DNA of 64,000 bases from Planctomycetota bacterium. Its GTDB lineage: Bacteria; Planctomycetota; Phycisphaerae; Phycisphaerales; SM1A02. The position numbers and the translations under genes were made by a program. The notes under the pieces were generated by a model, which saw nothing but the letters and a program-made list of their open reading frames with translations, was not told the DNA's origin and searched no databases. The stretch is from NCBI GenBank assembly GCA_022574595.1, contig JACZRS010000001.1, positions 496,001-560,000 of the forward strand. Direction: 5' to 3'. Positions 9,122-17,434 of this stretch are shown here, one piece after another. Each line of letters starts with the position of its first letter. Position 1 is the stretch's first letter.

Positions 9122-10645
9122 TTAACCTCCATTTGTCCATCTGCCGATTCTTCTGCGGCTATTTGTTGATGATGTATTTGAAGATGGCCCTTCTGTATTA
9201 CGTGCATCTGGATCATCAAGCGGATCGTCCATTGGCTCATCTAGAGCTTCATCATCAAAGGGTAAAATAGGATCATCGAAAAACGGATCCGCCCCACTTG
9301 CGAAATCACCTTCCCAATCATCAAGTACCGTTTCATTGCCACTTAGTTGCTCAATTGGCTCCTCATCCTGGTTTGATGCGTATTTTGCCAGAGTAGTAAC
9401 CGTATCAAGCAGGGTGATTTCGCGGATATAGGCAAGCCTGGTTTGAGGTGCAGCTAGATCAACCACTATTTCGTAGATGACTGGATTTTTTAGAGGCCCA
9501 TCGGACTGCTCCGCATCAACTTCGCCGGCCGCAAGTCTTATTCGATAAGTCCAGCATCGAGTGGTGATGTGGCCGGCTAGTTCATCGTAAGCAAGTGGCT
9601 CAACGATTCCCTCAATGGCTGGCCAGGCGATGGTTGCTAAATCAGATGGTGAAAGACTGTCGCGCATTTGCACAATCGCAGATGCTTGCTCTTCATTAAA
9701 CCCATCAAGAGTGACCAACACTTCATAGGGAGCGGTGTTGATATCAACACGGGAAAAATAAAACTCATCTTCAAGAGTGGTAAATGTATCGACAATCTCT
9801 GGCCAGGCTTCAGGCTCCATATTGAAGAACCGCATTACTTCAAAGAGATCCTTGTCGCGGCTAAAAGATTTGCTTTCATCGACCATTATCCGACGAAGAG
9901 TGTCACTCACATCGCGTCCGAATCGTTCTTCAACTCTGCGACCAAGTTCTTCTGACCATTGCTGGTTTAAATTGATGCGCAAACGCCCACTCTGTTGAAT
10001 GGATGGCCCAAAGTTGTAAACCGTTACAACATCCGCTAATCCTCGAGGCGCTTCGTCAAAGCTACTATCTAGAGTAAGGTCTTGCGATGCATCAAAAGTC
10101 TCTTCACTTTGAATCATCTCATCGAGCTGGCCATAGAGTATCTCCGGCGTCATTCCCTTAACACCTAATATCTCAGCTATTGATTGAAAAGGCCTGCGTA
10201 AGTGATTGTCGCGATAATGGATTATTTCTTCTGCGAGTTCGATCTCAACTAGCTCGGTAGCTGCGAGCATTTCTGCTGTAACAGAATTAAGATCTAATTT
10301 CCCAGCTTCAAATGAAATTCGCCCACCACCTAATGCGATTGGCAAAAGTCTTACAACTCCAAGTCTCGTATCAGTTTCGTAAATAATATATTCATCATCA
10401 AGCTGGATGGTTTCACCATCGAGTATGGCTTGACGCTGATCGTTAAGCTGACTCATCAATACTTCCATACCAGACCATGCGAGCGCTCTTGAATGAGCCG
10501 CTGCGCCAGTTCCAGCACTGCCTGCAACTTCCGCCTGTGCTAAAAACAGCAAACTCGTTCCCATTAAAAGTGCGCTGCCCATCGTTACAAGAACTGCAAT
10601 GAGTGTGAAGCCGCGGCATGATTTAGATTGCTGAGAATGAATCAT
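9122..10645 (-). CDS. gspK: Type II secretion minor pseudopilin GspK
   Basis: The 507-residue protein has a short basic leader and a type III signal (CRGFTLIAVLVTMGSALLMG). The residue at mature position 5 is Ala instead of Glu; lack of Glu5 is normal for GspK, which caps the pseudopilus tip. A helix-hairpin-helix-like section, GKLDLNSVTAEMLAATELVE, is typical of GspK, and a second (DINTAPYEVLVTLDGF) occurs around residue 300. The last 100 residues are unusual: a strongly acidic tail rich in DDP and DDE that ends in a basic patch RRRIGRWTNGG. GspK is normally about 320 residues, so this one is enlarged. Four-base overlap with gspJ indicates translational coupling. Confidence 0.88.
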   Translation of the reverse strand: MIHSQQSKSCRGFTLIAVLVTMGSALLMGTSLLFLAQAEVAGSAGTGAAAHSRALAWSGMEVLMSQLNDQRQAILDGETIQLDDEYIIYETDTRLGVVRLLPIALGGGRISFEAGKLDLNSVTAEMLAATELVEIELAEEIIHYRDNHLRRPFQSIAEILGVKGMTPEILYGQLDEMIQSEETFDASQDLTLDSSFDEAPRGLADVVTVYNFGPSIQQSGRLRINLNQQWSEELGRRVEERFGRDVSDTLRRIMVDESKSFSRDKDLFEVMRFFNMEPEAWPEIVDTFTTLEDEFYFSRVDINTAPYEVLVTLDGFNEEQASAIVQMRDSLSPSDLATIAWPAIEGIVEPLAYDELAGHITTRCWTYRIRLAAGEVDAEQSDGPLKNPVIYEIVVDLAAPQTRLAYIREITLLDTVTTLAKYASNQDEEPIEQLSGNETVLDDWEGDFASGADPFFDDPILPFDDEALDEPMDDPLDDPDARNTEGPSSNTSSTNSRRRIGRWTNGG

Positions 10646-11412
10646 GATGTCTCGCCTATAGAATCTTCATCAACATCTGCATCGGGAATAAAAATCACAC
10701 GAATGCGATCGGGTCTGGGTTCGCTGAACAAATCTAAATCACTAATTTCTGCAAACTCGCGTTCATCAAACGTATCTATTTCATCAAACGTGAGGCGATC
10801 ATCTTCAAAAAACTCATCTTCTTCAGAAGGCATTTCCTCACCAAGCCAGGGCGTAAACCACACTGCTATTTCAACTGCAACGGGAAGTTGTCCCGCGGAA
10901 TTGCTATCAAACGAATCAAGCCAGGCATTGCCATCATGAAAGCGGAATCGAACTTTAAATAAGGCTCCACCGACCTGTTGATATTGCTGCGAAGGAAGAT
11001 CTGATCCAGTAACAGGTCCGCGCGAAGCTTTGACCATGCCTGTCTGTTTGCTGAATTTGTACAGTGATTGCTGAAGGTCGCCAAGTACTGCGGGATCGGA
11101 TGTGCCGTTGAGGGCTAAGCTTGCAGCGACCGCGCGTGATAATATTTGCAAGGAGGATTCATCACCTTTAACGCCTGCACCTATTTTTGTATTACCGACT
11201 AAGCATGTCATTAGATCGGATTCGACGCGCTCAATTAGCGTTGTAGCTGCCAGCTGCTTTTGGCTGTATTCCAAGGCACGCGCTCGAGAAGTAAGCATAT
11301 TAAAAGTAAAAGCGAACATTGAGCCAAGCAAAGCCAACATCAATGCGATTGCTATTAATACTTCCAGCAAGGTAAATCCATTGCAGCGCGTAGTGATAGT
11401 TCGTTTTCTCAT
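10642..11412 (-). CDS. gspJ: Type II secretion minor pseudopilin GspJ
   Basis: The 256-residue protein carries a prepilin cleavage and methylation site (NGFTLLEVLIAIALMLALLG, Glu at mature position 5) followed by the long N-terminal helix. The globular domain holds the strand pattern GALFKVRFRFHDGNAW, common in GspJ. Near the C-terminus is an acidic insertion of about 45 residues (EEDEFFEDDRLTFDEIDTFD and onward) just before the last strand RIRVIFIPD. GspJ forms the tip complex with GspI and GspK and is cleaved by the prepilin peptidase GspO, which is not in this window. Start and stop overlap neighbouring genes by four bases on each side. Confidence 0.87.
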   Translation of the reverse strand: MRKRTITTRCNGFTLLEVLIAIALMLALLGSMFAFTFNMLTSRARALEYSQKQLAATTLIERVESDLMTCLVGNTKIGAGVKGDESSLQILSRAVAASLALNGTSDPAVLGDLQQSLYKFSKQTGMVKASRGPVTGSDLPSQQYQQVGGALFKVRFRFHDGNAWLDSFDSNSAGQLPVAVEIAVWFTPWLGEEMPSEEDEFFEDDRLTFDEIDTFDEREFAEISDLDLFSEPRPDRIRVIFIPDADVDEDSIGETS

Positions 11413-11927
11413 GGCGAAGGCTCCTCGGGCAAACCCTCTAGAATCTCATCTACCTGATATTCCTCTATATCTTCTTGGCTAAGAGGAAGAAGTTGGCGAA
11501 GTGTGAAACTAATAACCGCCCGCCTGCCTTGATCTGGAAATTGTTCCTCCAATTCACTTACGGTTAATTCAACGAGACTTAAACCAATAAACTCAGTTGG
11601 CGAAGTTTGCACTTCAATAGTCCAGCGCAAACTGGATTCCAGTGAATCAAAGTCAGCATCAGCTTTGTATGAACCGATATCGCCCGACCAATCTGAGCGC
11701 AAATCTCGAATGTTGATCATTCCCGTTTGAAGCTCAGCCATCTTCGAGCGCGCAATATCTATAGCTTCCTGCTCACGTTTAGCTCGATCAAGCGCATCAA
11801 ATACGGAATTCGCAGCCCCTAAGGTAAAAGCAGCAGTACCGGAAAATAAAGCAATTGAAAGTAACACCTCTAAGAGAAGCGCACCTCGCCTTGATTTCCT
11901 GGTTGTTCTTATCGATAACTGATTCAC
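11409..11927 (-). CDS. gspI: Type II secretion minor pseudopilin GspI
   Basis: The 172-residue protein has a basic leader and a pseudopilin signal RRGALLLEVLLSIALFSGTA, cleaved after Gly with Glu at mature position 5. The helix AIDIARSKMAELQTG is the conserved A.NLA..K..EL.TG motif of GspI. It is somewhat longer than the usual 120-130 residues because of a glutamate-rich C-terminal tail (SQEDIEEYQVDEILEGLPEE). It overlaps gspH and gspJ by four bases each. The assignment is secure from motif plus order. Confidence 0.88.
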   Translation of the reverse strand: MNQLSIRTTRKSRRGALLLEVLLSIALFSGTAAFTLGAANSVFDALDRAKREQEAIDIARSKMAELQTGMINIRDLRSDWSGDIGSYKADADFDSLESSLRWTIEVQTSPTEFIGLSLVELTVSELEEQFPDQGRRAVISFTLRQLLPLSQEDIEEYQVDEILEGLPEEPSP

Positions 11928-12640
11928 GAATCCCCCTCATCCCCGCCCCCGGAAGTATCACTTGAATTATTTTGCAAAGGCTTCTCAAACTCATCATCGT
12001 TTTCATTTTGTGGGTCAAAATCGCTTTGGTAAATCGAGCTTTGCTCATAACCAGCTATACCTGTCCATGGGTTAACTGCGATTCGCCCTTGTCTGTTATC
12101 TGAATCGACAATCCAAAATGGTTTGCCAAGCAATGCGGAACCATCGCTGAGAAATATCGCTAAGCGAATGATTCGTGGCTGCGGTTCTTGATCAAAGTCA
12201 AGAAACTCATCCTCTGGGAAATCGCTGAATTCATAAAGATCATCGCCATCATCATTTTGTTGTGGCTTATTACTTATGCGAACTTTGCTTGCAAGATGTC
12301 GATACGCCCATGGTTCAGCAATTACAGAATCCTCTAATTGCTCATCACTTAAGTTTAGCGATTCTAAATCATCATTTTCCTGCATGGCTTTGAGAATAGG
12401 ATCAAACATGCGAGCTTCGACTCGAGGCGGTTGGCTTAGATAAATAACTTCAACGGGTTTGCCAGTTGCTTGTGCGTGAGCCCGCGCAAGCATTAGCTGA
12501 TCGCGCACAATTTCAACCGTCGAGTCAAAGATTCTTTCCTGCTGAAACTTAGTCATCGCTGGCCAAACCAGCGCACCTAATCCCAGTACCAACCCAATTA
12601 CAATTAGAAGTTCAAGAAGCGTAAAGCCGCGACGGTTCAT
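11924..12640 (-). CDS. gspH: Type II secretion minor pseudopilin GspH
   Basis: The 238-residue protein opens MNRRGFTLLELLIVIGLVLG, a canonical prepilin signal with Glu at mature position 5. The helix continues into IVRDQLMLARAHAQATGKPV, the LRxARxxAxxxG motif found in GspH/FimT proteins. The globular domain is interrupted by acidic stretches (DDGDDLYEFSDFPEDEFLDF) and ends in a Ser/Gly/Asp-rich tail. GspH is usually about 170 residues. It lies 20 bases after gspG and overlaps gspI by four bases. Confidence 0.87.
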   Translation of the reverse strand: MNRRGFTLLELLIVIGLVLGLGALVWPAMTKFQQERIFDSTVEIVRDQLMLARAHAQATGKPVEVIYLSQPPRVEARMFDPILKAMQENDDLESLNLSDEQLEDSVIAEPWAYRHLASKVRISNKPQQNDDGDDLYEFSDFPEDEFLDFDQEPQPRIIRLAIFLSDGSALLGKPFWIVDSDNRQGRIAVNPWTGIAGYEQSSIYQSDFDPQNENDDEFEKPLQNNSSDTSGGGDEGDS

Positions 12641-12660
12641 TGGGATTACTATTAAAAAAT

Positions 12661-13185
12661 TTATGAATCGTCCGTTGAATCAGCAGGCTCAAAGTCCTCG
12701 AATTCTTCAGCGACCTCGCCTTCTTCATCAAGTACGCGAGCATGATTGTTGATGTCGTCTCCTGTAGCTTCTTCCCTGTCAGGACCGATTGAGATTAGAT
12801 CATAAAACGCCTCGCCACGAATTTGGCCAGGGTATTTATAAATTAGATCGTTACCCCATTGGTCCTTTGCTACTTTGTCTTCCAAGTAGGGGCCAGCCCA
12901 GAGCTTGATATCTTCCTCTTCATCAAGGACTTCGGAATCCCAAAGTGCAGCAAGACCTTCTTCTTCTGTTGGCCAGCGACTCAGGTGAAACTTGAACATC
13001 TTCATCGCGCCATGAATCTGATCGAATTGGCTGAGTTGCAAGTCTGCTTTAGCCTTCTCGCCGCTCTGAATGACGTTGACAACTACCAGGCCACCCATCG
13101 CTAACAGGATTGCGATGACGATCAGCAGCTCGATGAGAGTGAAGCCTCTTCGGAAGCGATTCATATTTCGTCGTTTGATATTCAT
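12661..13185 (-). CDS. gspG: Type II secretion major pseudopilin GspG
   Basis: The 174-residue protein has the prepilin signal RRGFTLIELLIVIAILLAMG and the typical GspG core. A helix (AKADLQLSQFDQIHGAMKMF) is followed by RWPTEEEGLAAL, the WxxPYL-like segment LWAGPYLEDKVAKDQWGN, and DLISIGPDREEATGDDI, the calcium-binding loop region near the C-terminus. It then gains an acidic tail of about 25 residues. GspG polymerises into the pseudopilus. I chose ATG 13185 because GGGAGG lies 9 bases before it; an in-frame ATG at 13230 would add 15 residues without a better site. Confidence 0.92.
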   Translation of the reverse strand: MNIKRRNMNRFRRGFTLIELLIVIAILLAMGGLVVVNVIQSGEKAKADLQLSQFDQIHGAMKMFKFHLSRWPTEEEGLAALWDSEVLDEEEDIKLWAGPYLEDKVAKDQWGNDLIYKYPGQIRGEAFYDLISIGPDREEATGDDINNHARVLDEEGEVAEEFEDFEPADSTDDS

Positions 13186-13317
13186 GTTTGAGAACCTCCC
13201 AGCTAATTCAATCTTTGCCATTTCACCCATCGGCCAATCGTTAGTATTGAGATAAAGGATCGTAGGTTGCCATATGTCGTACCGGCTAGTGGCTATGAAG
13301 ATGCTGCTGCAATTTAC

Positions 13318-14502
13318 TCAAATTGCTGCACTAAGCTTTAGCATAGGCACAATAAGGGCTATAAAGATAAAAAGTACCACTCCAGCCAGTCCCAGAAGCA
13401 TAATCGGCTCCATCATTCTGACCAGGAGGCTGAGCATCCGATCGATACGTTTTTCGATAGTTTCAGCGATAGTGTTCAGAACCGCAGGAAGATTGTTAGC
13501 TGATTCACCAACTGCAATCATCTCCGCAACATCCTCAGGAAACATGCCACTTGCTGCCAGTGGCTTGGCTAAGGTTTCGCCTGAACGGATGGCATCTGCT
13601 GCTTGATCGACTGCTTCAGCTAGAAGCACATTACCCACCGCATCTCTGCTGATCTGCATGGCTGGCAGCATGGGCACTCCATTATCAAGCAGAGTCCCAA
13701 GGATTCGCGTAAACCGAGCAATCGCCAAGCTGCTTATCAGCTCACCAAGTTTGGGAATTTTCAGTTGCCATCGGGTTAAGGTAAGCCTCACCGCTGGACG
13801 TCGCGCAAACCACCAGAAAGTGAAACTACCTGCTGCAATAGCAAACAGGATCAAAGGCCAATATAAAATCAAAGCGTCCGATGCTCCCATTAGTATTTTT
13901 GTTGGTAGTGGAAGCTCAATTCGTGCGTAAAAGTCCTTAAATTTAGGTACGAAAAACACTAACGCAGCAATTACGATTGACAAGCCAACTACTAATAGCA
14001 CAACCGGGTAAATTAGATTTCCCACTACCTTTGCGCGAATATCAGCTTGATGTTCGAGGAAATTGCCCAGCCTCTCAAGTACCTGCTCAAGAAATCCGCC
14101 ACGCTCACCAGCTCGGATCATTGCGATTTGGATGGTTGGGAATACGTCTTCGTGCTTGGCCATGGATTCAGCCAGTCGTTCTCCTTCTGCAATGTTATCT
14201 GCGATGGCTACCCATATAGCTGCCAGTCGCGGGTTGGATTTACTCTTTCCAATCAGCTGTAGTGCCTTCAGCAGAGGCATGCCTACTCTTAGTAAATCAG
14301 CTAACTGTCGATAAGAATTGGCAAGATGGCGAACAGAAATTCTTTTTTGAAAATGAGTTTTGGCTCGAATTTCACGGACATTTACAGGCGCAAGATCACG
14401 CGATTGAAGCTCCGTAAGCACAGCTTGACGAGTTGCAGCCGTTAGCGTTCCGGTGACTTTAATGCCTAATGAGTCGCGCGCGATGTACTGAAAAGCAGCC
14501 AT
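13318..14502 (-). CDS. gspF: Type II secretion inner-membrane platform protein GspF
   Basis: The 394-residue protein is normal length for GspF/PilC. It starts MAAFQYIARDSLGIKVTGTL, the family N-terminus, and has two repeated cytoplasmic helical domains (ISVRHLANSYRQLADLLRVG and ARFTRILGTLLDNGVPMLPA). Membrane segments lie at about residues 165-190, 210-235 and 365-390, the last ending in VPMLKLSAAI. It is the first gene of the operon seen here. No GspE ATPase gene precedes it, so the motor must be encoded elsewhere. The 132-base gap to gspG is the widest in the cluster. Confidence 0.93.
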   Translation of the reverse strand: MAAFQYIARDSLGIKVTGTLTAATRQAVLTELQSRDLAPVNVREIRAKTHFQKRISVRHLANSYRQLADLLRVGMPLLKALQLIGKSKSNPRLAAIWVAIADNIAEGERLAESMAKHEDVFPTIQIAMIRAGERGGFLEQVLERLGNFLEHQADIRAKVVGNLIYPVVLLVVGLSIVIAALVFFVPKFKDFYARIELPLPTKILMGASDALILYWPLILFAIAAGSFTFWWFARRPAVRLTLTRWQLKIPKLGELISSLAIARFTRILGTLLDNGVPMLPAMQISRDAVGNVLLAEAVDQAADAIRSGETLAKPLAASGMFPEDVAEMIAVGESANNLPAVLNTIAETIEKRIDRMLSLLVRMMEPIMLLGLAGVVLFIFIALIVPMLKLSAAI

Positions 14503-15021
14503 AGAAATTCGATTCCGCCCTTAATTGTTATGCTATCTCACAGAATGGTTGCATATTGGCTGGGTAATGACAAATGACTGTAAGCATTTGCAAAGTATAG
14601 AGATACGAAGCAAATTCGATGATGAATTAGTCGTTATTAACAGATTCCTTTACTTATTTGATAAAATCAGTGACTTATGTAGCAGAAGAAGTTAGTGAAA
14701 TATTAGGTATACATTCTAATCTGCGATTGAATAGTGAGAAAAAAGTAAAAAGCTATTTTGGCAATGCGAGAGCGAATCAATGATAGCGCAAAATCATGTT
14801 GCAATGCGCGCTCGAAATTGCGCTAAGTTGACTTGGTTTTCAAATAAAAATAACAACGCGCTTTACAAAAGCGCAACTACACGCCATGATTTGCAGCAAT
14901 CAAGTGTGATATATACAACTAGTATTGTTATTGCATTAGATAGTTAAGGGTTGCGGATGAAAATACTAAGCGTTTGATTGAAGGACTAATCAGCGCAGGC
15001 TCGAACAAAGGAAGGTTCGAT
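14503..15021. other. A+T-rich intergenic region upstream of the secretion operon
   Basis: About 520 bases without a credible gene, clearly richer in A+T than its surroundings. It separates the start of gspF (minus) from the small sigma-like gene (plus), so promoters for both must lie in it, but I could not pick out convincing -35/-10 pairs. A perfect 7-base hairpin with a 3-base loop (GCGCTTT/AAAGCGC) sits at 14858-14874. Read on the minus strand it is followed by a T-rich run and could end transcription coming from the gene at 16.6 kb. Confidence 0.5.
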
Positions 15022-15267
15022 ATGCCAGGCATGGAAGCCACTGTTCATAATCGTTACAAACAAACACTTTCACAAACCGAGCAATATGTTCTATCGATGC
15101 GTTATAGCGATGACTTAACGCCCGAAGAAATAGCTCTTGTTCTAGATATGCCAACGGATGAAGTTGAAAGCGTTTTGCTTGAGTTGCAAAGACGTGCCTG
15201 GGCTGCATTACAAAGCTCAACAGACTATAGCATGGCAACGTATGGCCACCTAAGACTACATACATAA
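15022..15267 (+). CDS. Small sigma-70 region 4-like DNA-binding protein
   Basis: The 81-residue protein consists almost entirely of one helix-turn-helix: LSQTEQYVLSMRYSDDLTPE, then EIALVLDMPTDEVESVLLEL, then QRRAWAAL. This is the sigma-70 region 4 pattern (L...E..VL.LRY..DLT..EIA..L......V...L.RA...L) with no region 2. It may be an orphan regulator or an RNA polymerase-associated protein that does not act as a complete sigma factor. I chose ATG 15022 because AAAGGAAGG lies six bases before it; an in-frame start at 14974 would add 16 residues. The gene ends two bases from the stop of the convergent gene. Confidence 0.65.
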   Translation: MPGMEATVHNRYKQTLSQTEQYVLSMRYSDDLTPEEIALVLDMPTDEVESVLLELQRRAWAALQSSTDYSMATYGHLRLHT

Positions 15268-15269
15268 CA

Positions 15270-16619
15270 TTAAGCGTTTCGATAACTAGAGGCCAGCGCA
15301 CTGGCGCAGGATGCGCCTACCACTAATTGATCTGGGAAATCAACAGTCCCAAAAACTGCAATTGGCTCAAAGCCTTTATCATCTAATGCCATATCCAATA
15401 AATCTTCAGCAGTGAGCGTTAATCTTCCTGCTCGTTGCTTTAGATCAAATTTCATAGACCCAATACCGTCGTAAGCACGGTAGACAACTTCGGTGCATAC
15501 AAGCCTATCCGCTCGGAAGAAATCAAAGTCAAAGTTGTATAGCTTGCCTTCGTGTGAAATCGCCTGCGTAAGAGCGTTTGCTAGCTGTGATTGACTTAGC
15601 TTTGGGCGAATTATTGCCACAGCGTCAACCGCCAAGGTGTCCGCAAGTGACCGAAATAGTACGCCATCTTTGCGAGCTTCTAACACTCTTGCGGGTTCAG
15701 TCCAGCGTTGTTTGCGATCAGCATCAATTTGTACGCCAAGCGTTTGAGCATGCGCAGCATTTCCAACGTACAAGGATGAGTGTGGCCAATATCCGGGTAA
15801 TGCCAGGTTAGTAAGCGCATCATGATGGCGTGAAATGATTACATCGCCAGGCGCTAATAGTTCATTTATTTGCGCTTGGATATTTTCATCAAGAAGTTTC
15901 TCGTGCCAGGGATTGTGTAATTCAGATATGACTCGGCCGAACGCTTCGGCAATCGCGAAGAAACCTTGTTGTACCGCAGATGCGCGTCGCCTGCGCATAG
16001 AGTGCCAACGGTAGCGCAACCGAGCTTTAACATACTGACTTACACTAATATGCACCGATTCTTCTGATTCATGTAAATAATCGATGATTCCAGCAAGCTG
16101 CGGATCATCAGACAGAACTTCGATTTCTTTTCGATGCTCATCTACAAACTGCATGGCTTCGCGCAATTGCCAGGCATTGGCAGGGCTGGTTAGTGATCGA
16201 TAAATTTCTGTGTACTGTTTGCGTGGAATGCGAAATCGCGGTTCAGCTTCGTTGAGTTTGCGCTGCACAAGTTTGTCTGTTGCGAAATCTGATACTAAAT
16301 AGCGCGCTGATCTGACTAACAGACAAGCAGCGGTATATCCCACAATAAATCCGCGCAGATGTGTGTGATCATCAGCTATATCTTCGCTATTTAAAACTGG
16401 TGTTATTTCTTTGATTGTTTCAAGTAAAGCGCTGCGAGCAGTTAGGTGACGGGCAAACCAGCTTCCAAGACGATATTCTTCAGCCGGTGTAAAGTGACCA
16501 CGATCTATAGCGCGACTGTTATTCTCAAGCTCAGTTGAGCTATTTTCAAGCCCAGCCAAAGCTGGAGCAAGGGACGCAATTGATCTAGCGCCTGATTCGA
16601 TAAGTGCATCTACATTCAT
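15270..16619 (-). CDS. YiiX/YebB-type permuted papain-fold (NlpC/P60-like) protein
   Basis: The 449-residue protein has a helical N-terminal half without a recognised domain and a C-terminal domain of the YiiX (peptidase C92-like) group. The group hallmarks are present: LLAPGDVIISRHHDAL, then the histidine motif WPHSSLYVG (His280), then the cysteine motif DRLVCTEVVYRAYDG (Cys375). In this permuted fold the histidine precedes the cysteine. Members are thought to cleave amide bonds in cell wall or lipid-linked substrates; the substrate here is unknown. No signal peptide is visible, so it may act in the cytoplasm. GGTGAG lies five bases before the ATG. Confidence 0.75.
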   Translation of the reverse strand: MNVDALIESGARSIASLAPALAGLENSSTELENNSRAIDRGHFTPAEEYRLGSWFARHLTARSALLETIKEITPVLNSEDIADDHTHLRGFIVGYTAACLLVRSARYLVSDFATDKLVQRKLNEAEPRFRIPRKQYTEIYRSLTSPANAWQLREAMQFVDEHRKEIEVLSDDPQLAGIIDYLHESEESVHISVSQYVKARLRYRWHSMRRRRASAVQQGFFAIAEAFGRVISELHNPWHEKLLDENIQAQINELLAPGDVIISRHHDALTNLALPGYWPHSSLYVGNAAHAQTLGVQIDADRKQRWTEPARVLEARKDGVLFRSLADTLAVDAVAIIRPKLSQSQLANALTQAISHEGKLYNFDFDFFRADRLVCTEVVYRAYDGIGSMKFDLKQRAGRLTLTAEDLLDMALDDKGFEPIAVFGTVDFPDQLVVGASCASALASSYRNA

Positions 16620-16686
16620 AAAAACTCACCGCTGATATCGTCTATCCTACACATGAGATTTTAACTCGGTACATTTACATTCTGAA

Positions 16687-17412
16687 ATGACTACGAGAAT
16701 TGCCATGTGGTCCGGGCCGAGGAATATATCGACCGCTTTGATGCGTTCGTGGGGTAGTCGCTCTGACACGTTTGTCTGCGATGAACCGTTTTATGCTCAC
16801 TACCTGAAAGTTACAGGTCTAGATCACCCCGGAGCTAGTGAAGTTATTACGCAAAACCAAACAGATCCAGATAAAGTAATAACATTGCTTACCGGCCATG
16901 TCCCACAAGGCAAAATCATATTCTACCAAAAACACATGGCCCATCATTTACTTCCGGAAGTCAACCGTGATTGGCTTAGTGAAGTTACAAACTGTTTTCT
17001 AATTCGAGATCCGCAGGAGATGTTGACATCGTTAATTAAAAATATTCCCAATCCAACCATAGAAGATACGGGTCTGCCGCAGCAAGTGGAGATATTTGAG
17101 CTTGTTAAAGCGCAGGGTTGCACTCCACCCGTTTTAGATTCCAAGGATGTATTGGAGCGACCATGCGAAATGTTAAAACTTCTTTGTGAGTCTATCGGAG
17201 TTGAGTTTCAAGAAGCAATGCTCAGTTGGCGCACAGGCGCGCATGAAACCGATGGTATTTGGGGAAAATATTGGTACGAAGCGGTAGAGAAGTCAACAGG
17301 TTTTCAGCCGTATGCTGCTAAGTATGAAATCGTGCCACCACATTTGACAGAACTTTACAATAAGTGCGCAACCTACTATCAAGAGCTATACAAATATCGC
17401 TTGGGCGCATGA
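16687..17412 (+). CDS. Sulfotransferase-like P-loop protein
   Basis: The 241-residue protein begins TRIAMWSGPRNISTALMRSW, matching the phosphate-binding start of the small sulfotransferase-like family (S-GPRN-ST-). The middle segment CFLIRDPQEMLTSL corresponds to the second PAPS-contact motif (R and S of xxRDPxxxxxS). Such proteins are often encoded beside a class IV aminotransferase, as here (22 bases apart), but the acceptor molecule is unknown. Sulfate transfer is a family inference; some relatives may use other phosphorylated substrates. A sulfatase follows two genes later. Confidence 0.75.
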   Translation: MTTRIAMWSGPRNISTALMRSWGSRSDTFVCDEPFYAHYLKVTGLDHPGASEVITQNQTDPDKVITLLTGHVPQGKIIFYQKHMAHHLLPEVNRDWLSEVTNCFLIRDPQEMLTSLIKNIPNPTIEDTGLPQQVEIFELVKAQGCTPPVLDSKDVLERPCEMLKLLCESIGVEFQEAMLSWRTGAHETDGIWGKYWYEAVEKSTGFQPYAAKYEIVPPHLTELYNKCATYYQELYKYRLGA

Positions 17413-17434
17413 GTTTTCGTAATAAGGTAGAAAA

